Below are positions 24,834 through 33,457 of a stretch of DNA of 64,000 nucleotides, one piece after another. Within the stretch, counting starts at the first letter, position 1; each line of letters starts with the position of its first letter. The notes below the pieces were generated by a model. It made no database searches and had not been told where the DNA came from. It worked only from the letters and a program-made list of their open reading frames with translations. Source of the stretch: Geomonas propionica (GTDB taxonomy: Bacteria; Desulfobacterota; Desulfuromonadia; Geobacterales; Geobacteraceae); contig NZ_JAEMHK010000002.1 in assembly GCF_016458235.1 (NCBI RefSeq), forward strand, positions 124,001 through 188,000, read 5' to 3'. The translations under genes were made by a program, and so were the position numbers.

Positions 24834-27797
24834 ATGAGATCGTTATGCCTTGCCGTCGTCGCGCTGCTCTGCCTCGTATCCGTTTCGCATGCCGCAAAAT
24901 TCGACACTTCATTCCGGTATTCGACCATTGAAACCGAGCATTTCGCCATCCACTACCACCAGGGGCTGAAAGGGGTGGCCGGGAAGGCCGCCGGGATGGC
25001 CGAGGATATCTATGACAAGCTGACCCGGGAGTTCCAGTGGCGGCCGGCCGAAAAGACCCAGGTGGTGCTGATCGACGACAGCGACTTCACCAACGGCCTG
25101 GCCATCACCATCCCCTACAACACGATCTACCTCCAGGTGGTCCCCCCCGCCCTTTCCTCGACGCTCGGCGAATACGACGACTGGCTGAAGACGATGTTCA
25201 CCCACGAATTCGCACACATCGTCTCCTCGGACCCGGCGCGCGGCTACTCCAAGGTAACCCGCACCGTTTTCGGTAAGCCGCTCCCCTGGATGGACCCGCT
25301 TTCGGTGGTGCTCTTCCTGGTCACCGCCCCTCCCAACACCTTCATGCCGCGCTGGTGGCACGAAGGGATGGCGACGTGGGCGGAGAGCAAGTACACCGGC
25401 CAGGGACGCGGCAAGGGGAGTTACTACGACATGATCTTCCGGAGCGCCGTCGCCGAGGACAACCTCCCCACGGTGGACCAGATCAACGGCGACGTGCCCG
25501 ACTGGCCTTCCGGGCACCTCCCTTACATCTACGGCTACCGGCTGCAGCGCTACATCGCGGAGACCTACGGCAACGACGTGGCCGGCAGGCTGGCGCTTGG
25601 CCACGCCGGGCGCTTCCCCTACACCATCAGTAGCCCGGCCAAGGAGAACTTCGGGGGAAAAACCTACCGCCAGGTGTACCGGGACATGATCGAATCGATG
25701 CAGGAAGAGCAAACCCGGCGCATCGCCGTCCTGTCCCGGCAGCCCTTCACCCTGCTGACCGACGTCTACGAGGAGGGCGAGAACCTTGCTGCTCCGCGCT
25801 TCTCCCCCGACGGCAGCCGCATCGCCATCACCAGGCGCGACCCGCGCGACCACACCACCGTCGTCGTCACCGACGTCTCCGGAAATAAGGTGACGAGCTT
25901 CAGGCGCCAGTTGTCCGACGGCAGCCTGAGCTGGTCCCCCGACGGCAGGCGCATCTATTTCACCCAGACCGAGGTGAACCGCGGCTTCAACCTGTACCAG
26001 GACCTCTACGTCCACGACCTGGAGCGCGACCGCACCACCCGCCTTACCGAGGGGCAGCGCCTGGGCGAGGTCCAGGTGGCGCCGGACGGCAAGCTTTTCG
26101 CCGCCGTTGCCAGCAGCCGCGGCAGCCAGAACCTGGTCCTCTTGACCGCCGACACACAGGGGAGCACAGTCGCCCCGGTACCCGTCACCGCCTACTCCGA
26201 AGAGCGGGTCTCGAGCCCGCGCTTCTCTCCTGATGGCCGCGCCATCTGCTACGTCCTCACCGACAACGCCGGGACCAGCAGCCTGAGGATCTACGACCTG
26301 GCCCAGAAGACCGACCGTCCTCTGTTCAGCGCAGGCAACACGGTCGCCTATCCCGCCTGGGCTCCCGACGCTTCCGTCATCTACTACGTCTCTGACGAGA
26401 CCGGCGTGTTCAACGTCTTCGCCTACGACCTGCGCCAGGGGAAGAGCTACCAGGTAAGCCACCTGTTGACCGGCGCGCTGCAGCCCGAACCGTCACCCGA
26501 CGGGAGCCGTCTGCTGTTGGCCAAGTACACCTCCCGTGGTTTCAAGATCGCCCAGATGCGTATCGACCGCACCCAGTGGAGCGAGCAGCGCGGCCCCTCC
26601 CTCCCCCTGACCCGCGCCCTTCCCACATCGGAGCAGCCGGCCGGGGTTGCGCCCAATGAGGTTCCCCAGTCCTCGGGGACCTCCCAGGTTTCGGAAGCTT
26701 CCCCCGCTGCCCCTAATGGCGCCAGCTACACCCCCCTCCCCACCCTCCTGCCGCGCTTCTGGCTCCCCCGCCTCTACGCCGACAGCTCCAAGGGGACCGT
26801 GGTGGGCGCTTTTACTGCCGGGGCCGACGTGCTCGGCTACCACAGCTACGCCCTGAGCGCGGCCTACAGCGGGGAGCGCAAGCGGGGCTACTACACCCTG
26901 CTCTACAACAACGACTCCTTCTACCCGACCCTCACCGTGCAGGCGCACGCCGAGCCCTTCCTGTACGCCGACCTGTACCAAAACGGCAACGACTATTGGG
27001 AGTTGAACCAGGGCGTCTCCGTGCAGGCATCCATCCCGATCAACCGGCTCGAGTCCCGGTACCGCCTTCTGGCCGGCTACGAGATCGTGGACCAGAAGGC
27101 GCTCAGCACCCTCCAGCCCGGCGGCACCCTCTACGGCGTCCCGGTCTTCCAGGGACGGCGCGACAACGTCTTCGCCGGGATCGACTTCGACGACGTACTC
27201 AAGTACCCCTACTCGGTCAGTTCCGAGGAAGGAAGGCGCATTTCCCTCCTGTACCGCTACTACTCGCGCGACCTCGGCAGCGACATCAATCTCTCCGAGT
27301 ACAGCGCCATCTACCAGGAGTACCTGCGCCTCCCCCTGGCGTCGCCCCGGCACCAGGTGCTCTACCTGCGCCTTGCCGGCGCCCTGGCCGACGGCGATCT
27401 GCAGTACGGCCAGCAGGCCTTCCAACTGGGGGGGGCTCCTTCCGACCTGAACAAGTTCCCCCTGCGCGGTTACCCGGTGCGCTCCATGGCCGGCAAGTAC
27501 ATCGCCACCGGCACGCTGGAGTACCGCGCTCCCATCATGTACCCGCTGCGCGGCATCGGCACCATCCCCGCCTTCGCCGAGAAGCTGCATGGCGCGTTGT
27601 TCGTGGACGCGGGCCAGGTTTGGGACGACCGGAGGTCCTTCCATGGCAACGAGACACGTGTGGGCGCCGGGGTCGAGCTGCGCGCCGATGTGACGCTGGG
27701 GTACTGGGTCAAGGTGACCCCGGCGCTCGGATTCGCCCACGGCTTCAACAAAGACGGGGAAGATCAGATATACTTCACGCTGTACCTCGGCCTCTAG
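24834..27797 (+). CDS. Exported gluzincin-type peptidase / TolB-like beta-propeller / outer-membrane beta-barrel fusion
   Basis: 987 residues. A signal peptide (MRSLCLAVVALLCLVSVSHA) is followed by a peptidase-like domain with HEFAH at about 124-128 and WWHEG at about 174-178, the HExxH...E zinc arrangement of gluzincins. From about 300 to 580 come TolB/WD40-like propeller blades marked by repeated FSPDG, WSPDG and WAPDA motifs. A proline/serine-rich linker (about 590-630) leads to a C-terminal ~350-residue region ending in an aromatic strand (IYFTLYLGL) with FQLGGAPSDLNKFPLRGYP and GAGVELRADVTLGYWV, as in Omp85/D15-type barrels. Predicted at the outer membrane; substrate unknown. ATG 24834 has AAAGGAA upstream. 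Confidence 0.82.
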   Translation: MRSLCLAVVALLCLVSVSHAAKFDTSFRYSTIETEHFAIHYHQGLKGVAGKAAGMAEDIYDKLTREFQWRPAEKTQVVLIDDSDFTNGLAITIPYNTIYLQVVPPALSSTLGEYDDWLKTMFTHEFAHIVSSDPARGYSKVTRTVFGKPLPWMDPLSVVLFLVTAPPNTFMPRWWHEGMATWAESKYTGQGRGKGSYYDMIFRSAVAEDNLPTVDQINGDVPDWPSGHLPYIYGYRLQRYIAETYGNDVAGRLALGHAGRFPYTISSPAKENFGGKTYRQVYRDMIESMQEEQTRRIAVLSRQPFTLLTDVYEEGENLAAPRFSPDGSRIAITRRDPRDHTTVVVTDVSGNKVTSFRRQLSDGSLSWSPDGRRIYFTQTEVNRGFNLYQDLYVHDLERDRTTRLTEGQRLGEVQVAPDGKLFAAVASSRGSQNLVLLTADTQGSTVAPVPVTAYSEERVSSPRFSPDGRAICYVLTDNAGTSSLRIYDLAQKTDRPLFSAGNTVAYPAWAPDASVIYYVSDETGVFNVFAYDLRQGKSYQVSHLLTGALQPEPSPDGSRLLLAKYTSRGFKIAQMRIDRTQWSEQRGPSLPLTRALPTSEQPAGVAPNEVPQSSGTSQVSEASPAAPNGASYTPLPTLLPRFWLPRLYADSSKGTVVGAFTAGADVLGYHSYALSAAYSGERKRGYYTLLYNNDSFYPTLTVQAHAEPFLYADLYQNGNDYWELNQGVSVQASIPINRLESRYRLLAGYEIVDQKALSTLQPGGTLYGVPVFQGRRDNVFAGIDFDDVLKYPYSVSSEEGRRISLLYRYYSRDLGSDINLSEYSAIYQEYLRLPLASPRHQVLYLRLAGALADGDLQYGQQAFQLGGAPSDLNKFPLRGYPVRSMAGKYIATGTLEYRAPIMYPLRGIGTIPAFAEKLHGALFVDAGQVWDDRRSFHGNETRVGAGVELRADVTLGYWVKVTPALGFAHGFNKDGEDQIYFTLYLGL

Positions 27798-27855
27798 CTG
27801 GGCTTTGCCCGTCGAGCCCGGGGACGCCACAGCGCCAACACGGGAGGTAGGGCTT

Positions 27856-28458
27856 ATGAAGATCATAGTGGTGGGAGCGACGGGGACCATCGGCAAGGCC
27901 GTGGCCAAGCTTCTGGCAACCGAACACGAGGTGGTCAAGATCGCCTTCAGAAGCGGCGATCACCGGGTCGATATGTCCAACAAGGAGTCCATAGAGAACA
28001 TGTTCCGGGAGGCGGGGCCGTTCGACGCCCTGGCCTGCGCGGCGGGGGTGGCGCGCTTTGGCCCGTTGGCGGAACTTTCGGACGAGGACTTTCAGACCGG
28101 CCTGTTGGGGAAACTGATGGGACAGGTCAACCTGGTCCGGGTGGGGATGAACTACATCAACGACAACGGCTCATTCACCCTCACCAGCGGGGTGTTGAGC
28201 CACCAGCCCATGCCGGGGAGCGCCTCGATCAGCATGGTCAACGCGGGCCTGGAAGGTTTCGTGCGGGCCGCGGCGCTGGAATTGCCGCGCAGCATCAGGA
28301 TCAACGTGGTCAGCCCCCCTTGGGTCAAGGAGACCTTGGAGGCGCTGGGGATGGATCCCTCCGGCGGCATGCCCGCGCAGCAGGTGGCCCAGGCCTACTG
28401 GTCCAGCATTCACGGCACGCGCAGCGGCGTGGTCATCAACGCGAGGGACTTCGTATAG
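27856..28458 (+). CDS. Short-chain dehydrogenase/reductase-like protein lacking YxxxK
   Basis: 200 residues, shorter than typical SDRs. The Rossmann motif GATGTIGKAVAKLL binds the dinucleotide, HRVDMSNKESIE and CAAGVARFGPLAE match the adenine and NNAG regions, and SFTLTSGVLS carries the usual serine. At the place of the catalytic Tyr-x-x-x-Lys the sequence reads SMVNAGLEGFV, so both residues are absent. A related SDR subfamily with this same substitution exists, so this looks like a family property rather than decay. ATG 27856 has GGGAGG upstream. A terminator follows at 28484-28516. Confidence 0.87.
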   Translation: MKIIVVGATGTIGKAVAKLLATEHEVVKIAFRSGDHRVDMSNKESIENMFREAGPFDALACAAGVARFGPLAELSDEDFQTGLLGKLMGQVNLVRVGMNYINDNGSFTLTSGVLSHQPMPGSASISMVNAGLEGFVRAAALELPRSIRINVVSPPWVKETLEALGMDPSGGMPAQQVAQAYWSSIHGTRSGVVINARDFV

Positions 28459-28483
28459 CTCCGCATGCCCCACCGTAACATCA

Positions 28484-28516
28484 AGCGGCCGCTCCCGAAC
28501 GGGATGCGGCCGTTTT
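28484..28516 (+). terminator. Rho-independent terminator after the SDR gene
   Basis: AAGCGGCCGC pairs with GCGGCCGTTTT, with a smaller inner stem (TCCCGAACGGGA), ending in GTTTTC. It lies between the SDR gene and a convergent small gene. Confidence 0.75.
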
Positions 28517-28541
28517 CATTCCTGCTGTGCGAAGCAAGGTT

Positions 28542-29057
28542 TCAGGATGCAGGCTTTTGTTCCGGCTTGGGCTTGTTCTTCTCGTGCAAGTAGCCATGCA
28601 GTTCCTCCAGGGTGGCCGCCTTACCCAATTCAGCGAGCATCTCCTGCTGGTCGATCACGTTCAGCTTCTTCACCAACGCCGCCTCGATGCTTCCCCCCAC
28701 GTGGACCATATTGTCCACCGACTGCGGCGGCTTCTCGCCCCGGTCGCCGACCACGTAGTAAAACTTCAAATGGGGGTTGAACCGCATCGCCTCGGGAAGG
28801 ACGACGCGTAGCATTTCCAGCGGCACGTTCTTGCCGATCCATACCGCGCAGTTGCTCTGCTGGTCCACGACCCACATGTTCTTCTCCGGTATTACCGCGA
28901 CGTACCCTTTTATTTTCAGGTCAGCGGCCAAGTCCCTGCTCTTGCCGACGTCGGCGATCTCCACAGCGAATGGCTGGGCCAACGACAGCGCCGGGATGAC
29001 GTTGAGAACTGTGACTACGATCAGGATGAGGCAAAGACGAGCTGAGATGGCGGTCAT
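28542..29057 (-). CDS. Uncharacterised small exported protein
   Basis: 171 residues with a signal peptide (ISARLCLILIVVTVLNVIPALSLAQ). The mature part is mixed alpha/beta (IADVGKSRDLAADLKIKGYV, LEMLRVVLPEAMRFNPHLKF), about 145 residues, ending in a lysine/proline-rich tail (KNKPKPEQKP). I recognise no domain. Start: ATG 29057 preceded by GGGGGG; ATG 29075 is the alternative. It lies downstream of the multiheme cytochrome on the same strand but a terminator separates them. Confidence 0.7.
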   Translation of the reverse strand: MTAISARLCLILIVVTVLNVIPALSLAQPFAVEIADVGKSRDLAADLKIKGYVAVIPEKNMWVVDQQSNCAVWIGKNVPLEMLRVVLPEAMRFNPHLKFYYVVGDRGEKPPQSVDNMVHVGGSIEAALVKKLNVIDQQEMLAELGKAATLEELHGYLHEKNKPKPEQKPAS

Positions 29058-29130
29058 GTTCCCCCCAAGGTTCATTATGACAGCGGTGCGGGTGTTCCCA
29101 GCAGCCGCAGGAAGTGAAACGGAAGAAACC

Positions 29131-29152
29131 GGGGCGCCCGAACGGGCGCCCC
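29131..29152 (-). terminator. Terminator of the multiheme cytochrome gene
   Basis: GGGGCGCCC-GAAC-GGGCGCCCC is a perfect 9-bp stem. On the minus strand GGTTTCTTCC follows. It is placed 26 bases after the cytochrome stop. Confidence 0.65.
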
Positions 29153-29177
29153 GGCAGGTTGCCAGTGGCCAAAGCCA

Positions 29178-31010
29178 TTAGGGCAGGGTCAGGCCTTTTT
29201 CCGGCCTGGAGAAGCTGTGGCACCAGGAGCAGTCGTTGCGGCGGGTGTCAACGTGACGGCCGTGGAAGGAGACATAGTCTCCGGAGTAGGTCTTCACGAC
29301 ATGACACTGGCCGCAGACCACGCTCTGGCTGTTCTTCAGCGCGTAACCCATGTTGGTGATCAGCTTAACCTGGGTTGCGGTGGCGTTAGGGTGGCAAGCC
29401 GCGCAGGCGAGCACGTTGCCGGAAGCGACCGGAATCTGATGGTTCAGCAGCTGGTATTCGTCGGTGGTAACGGTGCTGTAAGCGGCGCCTGTCATCCCCA
29501 TGTAGGCCAAACCGTCCTGAACTGCCTGGTCGTAGATGCCGGTGGTGAAGAAGGTAGCGGTTTTCAGCGCAACGAGTTTACCGTTGGCAATGGCCTGGGA
29601 AGCGGTCTTGTACTTGAACGGGAACAACTTGGTGCCGACCGGGTCGTTGATGGCGCCCACCGGACGAGAGATCTTGTAGGCGTTGGTGGCCGGGTCGAGC
29701 ACGGCGGCGTTGAAGGAGTTGTTGCCCCAGCTCTTGCCGTTCCAGAAGGCGTATTTCGGGATCAGGTTGCCGGCCTTGGTCGGCACGGGTTCGTAGCGAC
29801 CCAGGGTCGAGTTCCACTCGGCGGTCTGCCAGGTGCGGTGGGTCTCGGTCTGCTCCATCGGGTTGGTGGAGGTCGGCGCCACGTCGGTGGCGTCCTTGGC
29901 ATAGCGGGCGAGGTGGCAGCTCTGGCAGGCGACGCGGCCCAGGTGATCACCGACAGCGGCGGTCACATGGCCGGCGGCGTTGTTCTTGGTCGGGTGGCAG
30001 GTGCTGGTGGAGCAGTCGATGCCGCTGGCGCTGTCCTGGGGACGCAGGTCGGTGCCGCGCCCGGTAACCTTGTGGTTGGTGAAGACGTGGCAGTTCTGGC
30101 AGGAGAGGTTGCCGCGGCCGGTAGCCATGTGCACGTCGTAGTTTGCGTCGTTGGTGGTCGCCGAGGCCAGCGCGATGTCGCCGCGCTTGACGGCGTCGCC
30201 GCCGCCCGCCTTGGCGTGGCACTGCAGGCAGTTGGCGCGAACCGGCTTGATCACGGTGCGGACCACGTTGTTCATGTCGATGCCTGCGGTCGGCTCGAAC
30301 ATGGTGGTGGTGGCGTTACGCACGCGGGTGTAGGGGGTGGCGATGGAGGGGCTTCTGTGGCACATCAGGCAATCGATGCTGCCCAGCTGGGTGGCGTCCG
30401 GGGTGTTGGTGGCCACCGGTTTGGCGCCGGTACCTGCATGGCAGGCGCCGCAGGGGCCCCAGGAACCTTCGATGTTGATGCAGTAGGCGTTCAGCGCGGA
30501 GGAGCCGTCTGTGGCGTCCATCTTGCCCTGGACGGTCGGGCCGGTGGTCATCTCGGCGGCGGAACCTTTCCACTGGTAGTGCACCGACTGGTACATGGCG
30601 GCGGCCTGCGCGTTGTGGCAGTCCTTGCACATGCCGTAGCCAGTCCAGGTGAGGGAGGTGTTGGCCGGGTCATGCACCTTGGCGGTGCTGATGGTATAGG
30701 TGACCGACTTCACCACCTCGACGTTGCCCGCCACGTCCTTGGAGAAGAACTTGAGGGTGGTCGTGGACGACACGTAGATGGGCGACACGTAGACCGCGGA
30801 GCTGGTGGTCGGCGTGGTGCCGTTCAGGGTGTAGTAGGTGGTGGCCGGCTCGTTCGGGGTCAGGGTGACGTTCACCGGCGCGCTGAAGGTGCCCCCCGTC
30901 GGCGAGGCCGTTGTGGTGGGCGCCTTGCGGTCCAGAGCCGCGTAGCACGTCATTGCCGTGAGCGCAACCAACATCGTGATACTACAGAACATTGTGACGA
31001 TTCTTCTCAT
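29178..31010 (-). CDS. Exported multiheme c-type cytochrome with chitobiase-like N-terminal domain
   Basis: 610 residues. Signal peptide to about residue 24, then a chitobiase/HexA C-terminal-type beta domain (about 30-110: SPTGGTFSAPVNVTLTP, TTYYTLNGTTPT, FFSKDVAGN), often found on surface or periplasmic proteins. Nine CXXCH heme motifs follow (CKDCH, CGACH, CLMCH, CLQCH, CQNCH, CQSCH, CAACH, CGQCH, CSWCH) plus one CSTSTCH (CX4CH), so up to ten hemes. Likely works in extracytoplasmic electron transfer, as in Geobacter respiration of metals; the partner is unknown. ATG 31010 has AAGGAGG seven bases upstream. It stands alone between a 420-base leader region and its terminator. Confidence 0.92.
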   Translation of the reverse strand: MRRIVTMFCSITMLVALTAMTCYAALDRKAPTTTASPTGGTFSAPVNVTLTPNEPATTYYTLNGTTPTTSSAVYVSPIYVSSTTTLKFFSKDVAGNVEVVKSVTYTISTAKVHDPANTSLTWTGYGMCKDCHNAQAAAMYQSVHYQWKGSAAEMTTGPTVQGKMDATDGSSALNAYCINIEGSWGPCGACHAGTGAKPVATNTPDATQLGSIDCLMCHRSPSIATPYTRVRNATTTMFEPTAGIDMNNVVRTVIKPVRANCLQCHAKAGGGDAVKRGDIALASATTNDANYDVHMATGRGNLSCQNCHVFTNHKVTGRGTDLRPQDSASGIDCSTSTCHPTKNNAAGHVTAAVGDHLGRVACQSCHLARYAKDATDVAPTSTNPMEQTETHRTWQTAEWNSTLGRYEPVPTKAGNLIPKYAFWNGKSWGNNSFNAAVLDPATNAYKISRPVGAINDPVGTKLFPFKYKTASQAIANGKLVALKTATFFTTGIYDQAVQDGLAYMGMTGAAYSTVTTDEYQLLNHQIPVASGNVLACAACHPNATATQVKLITNMGYALKNSQSVVCGQCHVVKTYSGDYVSFHGRHVDTRRNDCSWCHSFSRPEKGLTLP

Positions 31011-31432
31011 GCATGTACCTCCTTGAGTAGTGTGAATACCCTAGGCCCTTGAGCAAGCGGTATGCCAGCCACGATTGAGGAACAAACATGAACACCCGGC
31101 GGGGATTGCAGCATCCATTACGCCACCCGCACGCAAGCCGCCGACAAAAGTTTGTAATATCAGCCAATAACCGATACAGTCCTCCTTCGACAAAAGAGTT
31201 ACTAATGACACCACGTGAGACACTTATAATAAACATTAATCCACGCAGCGTACTGCCACTAATAAAACCACCCCAGCCAGTTGCGTACATTCCCCCAGAT
31301 TAGTTGGGGTAAAGAACCCAGTTGGGGCAGAGATATTAAAAGCAGCATAGTGTGCCGTATTAGCCAGGCGGGAACAAAAAAAAGGCGCCCTAAGCGGCGC
31401 CGTTCCTGTTGCAAAGGGCTGTTCGGAGCAGG
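31011..31432. other. Long leader/intergenic region upstream of the cytochrome gene
   Basis: About 420 bases separating the cytochrome start from the stop of the hybrid kinase gene on the same strand. Besides the kinase terminator (31376-31401) it holds two direct AGTTGGGG words near 31300-31330 and several short inverted repeats. No reading frame here has both a good start and family resemblance, and no riboswitch class could be matched. Confidence 0.5.
31376..31401 (-). terminator. Rho-independent terminator of the signalling operon
   Basis: On the minus strand GGCGCCGCTTAGGGCGCC is followed by an unbroken T-run (TTTTTTTT), 32 bases after the kinase stop codon. Confidence 0.8.
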
Positions 31433-33421
31433 TCAGCGCTCCAGCACCTCCCTCACCTTGCGCAGCAACTCCATCGGCTGCACCGGCTTCATGATCAGTT
31501 CCACGCCTTCCTTCATGCCACGGCTCTGGATGAAGTCGGCCGTGTAGCCGGAGGTGAACAGGACCTTGGCATCGGGCTGGATCTTCTTTATCTCGGCATA
31601 GGCCTCGATACCGTTTTTGCGGGGCATGATGATATCCATCAGCACCAGTTCGATGCCTTCCTGTTCCGCCGCGAACCGGTGCACGACCTCCTCGCCGTCC
31701 TCGGCCAGGATCACCTGGTAGCCGTGCCTGCTGAGCACCATGTCCACCAGGCTGCGCACGTTGGGGTCGTCCTCGGCGACCAGTATGGTCTCGGTGCCGG
31801 TCTGAGGCGATGTCTGTGGGGCAAGGACCGGCTGCAGCGCCGCTCCCCCCTCGACTAGAGGGATCTCGATGGTGAACACCGTCCCCTGCCCCGGGTTGCT
31901 GCTCACCGCGATGTTCCCCTTGTGCTGCTGCACGATCCCGTACACGATGGCCATGCCGAGCCCGGTCCCCTTCCCCACCCCCTTGGTGGTGAAGAACGGC
32001 TCGAAGATCCTGCGGCTGGTTTCGTCGTCCATCCCTTCGCCGCTGTCAGAGACGATGATCACCGCATGCCGTCCAGACCGTCCACTGTGGCCGAGACCGC
32101 TGCCGTCGCACATGCCGGTGGCGATGGTGAAGACGCCTCCCCCGGGCATGGCGTCACGCGCGTTAGCGGCCAAATTGACCAACACCTGCTCGATCTGGGC
32201 CAGGTCGACCTGGACCGGCAGCGGCTCGGGCAGGATCTCGGTTTTTAACTGGATGTCCTCGCCGATCACGCGCCCTAAGAACTGTTCGACGTGGCGCACG
32301 ATCTCGCTCAGGTCGCAACGCTGCGGGTTCATGGCCTGCTTGCGGCTGAAGGCGAGCAGCCCGCGGGTCAACTGGGCGGCGCGCTCGGCGGCAGCCGCTA
32401 TCTGGTCCACAAGCCCGTAATGCACGCTCTCGGAGGTCAAGTCCATCTTGAGGATGTTGGCATAGCCGGCGATGACGGTAAGGACGTTGTTGAAATCGTG
32501 GGCGACCCCGCCGGCCAGTTGACCGACCGCCTCCATCTTCTGCGCCTGGCGCAGCTGTTCCTCCATCAGCTGCCGTTCGGTCATGTCGGTGATCACGCCC
32601 GACATCCGCACCGGCTCCCCCGCCCCGTCCCACTCCGCCTGGCCGCGGCAGCGCACCCTGAGGTATTCCTCGCCCCTGGTCCTCAGCCGGAGTTCCAGGT
32701 CGAAGGGGGTCTGGCCCAGAAAGTGTGAGCACAGGGAGTCCTGGACCACAGCCAGATCGTCCGGGTGCAGCCGGGAAAAGAAGGATTCCGGTCGGTTCTC
32801 CAGTTCGTCGTCGGCGAACCCGAGGAGCTCCTTCCAGCGAGGAGAGTAGTAATAGTCGTTGCTGACCAGGTCCCAGTCCCACAGGCCGTCGCTGGTGCCG
32901 CGTACTGCGCGGGAATAGCGGGCCTCATTTTGAGCCAGCCGCTCCAGGTTCTCCTTGAGCTCCACGTTCGCCTGCGAGAGCTGCGCGGTCCGTCGCTGCA
33001 CCAGCGCCTCAAGGGAATCGCGCTCCCGGCGCAGCGCGTCCTCCGACTTTTTGATCCTGACCATGGCCTTGATCTGGGCCACCAGTTCCGCCTCGTCAAA
33101 GGGTTTGGAGAGAAAAGCGTCGGCGCCGCACTCAAGCCCCATGACGCGGCAGGCGGAGTCGCTTCTGTGGGCAGTGACCAAAATGACCGGGATGTGCTGG
33201 GTCGCCGGGGAGGCCTTCAAGCGCCGGGTCGCCTCGAAACCGTCCATGCCCGGCATCTGGATGTCGAGCAGGATGGTGTCGGGCGCCTCCATCCCCGCGC
33301 GGCGTATGCCGTCCTGCGCCGACTGCGAGGTGATCAGCTGCGCCTGCGGGAGGAAGGCCTTCAGCAGCGCGCTCAGGGTGAGGAGGTTGTCCTGGTTGTC
33401 GTCGATGGCAAGAAGCTTCAT
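31433..33421 (-). CDS. Hybrid sensor histidine kinase: REC-PAS-HisKA-HATPase-REC
   Basis: 662 residues without transmembrane segments. Domains in order: N-terminal receiver (about 1-120; phosphoacceptor in ILLDIQMPGMDG), coiled coil, PAS (about 160-280; RLHPDDLAVVQDSL), HisKA with AHDFNNVLTVIAGYANIL (phosphoaccepting His), HATPase_c (NLAANARDAMPGGG, DSGEGMDDE, GTGLGMAIVYG) and a C-terminal receiver (LVLMDIIMPRKNG). The AHDFNN H-box type is frequent in kinases with an attached receiver. Last gene of the cheR/solute-binding/kinase operon, 36 bases after the large kinase. The N-terminal receiver suggests it takes phosphate from, or senses, the upstream kinase. Confidence 0.92.
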   Translation of the reverse strand: MKLLAIDDNQDNLLTLSALLKAFLPQAQLITSQSAQDGIRRAGMEAPDTILLDIQMPGMDGFEATRRLKASPATQHIPVILVTAHRSDSACRVMGLECGADAFLSKPFDEAELVAQIKAMVRIKKSEDALRRERDSLEALVQRRTAQLSQANVELKENLERLAQNEARYSRAVRGTSDGLWDWDLVSNDYYYSPRWKELLGFADDELENRPESFFSRLHPDDLAVVQDSLCSHFLGQTPFDLELRLRTRGEEYLRVRCRGQAEWDGAGEPVRMSGVITDMTERQLMEEQLRQAQKMEAVGQLAGGVAHDFNNVLTVIAGYANILKMDLTSESVHYGLVDQIAAAAERAAQLTRGLLAFSRKQAMNPQRCDLSEIVRHVEQFLGRVIGEDIQLKTEILPEPLPVQVDLAQIEQVLVNLAANARDAMPGGGVFTIATGMCDGSGLGHSGRSGRHAVIIVSDSGEGMDDETSRRIFEPFFTTKGVGKGTGLGMAIVYGIVQQHKGNIAVSSNPGQGTVFTIEIPLVEGGAALQPVLAPQTSPQTGTETILVAEDDPNVRSLVDMVLSRHGYQVILAEDGEEVVHRFAAEQEGIELVLMDIIMPRKNGIEAYAEIKKIQPDAKVLFTSGYTADFIQSRGMKEGVELIMKPVQPMELLRKVREVLER

Positions 33422-33457
33422 GCTCGATGGTTCCTTTCCGGATAGCCGCTGCGCACT

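Noticed and set aside
31041-31223. 60-codon frame in the cytochrome leader
   Set aside because: GTG start without a Shine-Dalgarno sequence, no family resemblance, and its composition follows the leader rather than coding DNA.
31225-31260. Sigma-54-like TGGC...TGC pattern upstream of the cytochrome (minus strand)
   Set aside because: The spacing between the GG and GC dinucleotides is nine rather than ten bases and the -12 element is incomplete.
31011-31300. Possible cyclic-dinucleotide (GEMM-type) riboswitch in the cytochrome leader
   Set aside because: The word GCACGCAAGCCGCC resembles part of the consensus, but it lies on the strand antisense to the cytochrome and the GGGCAAACC partner block is missing.
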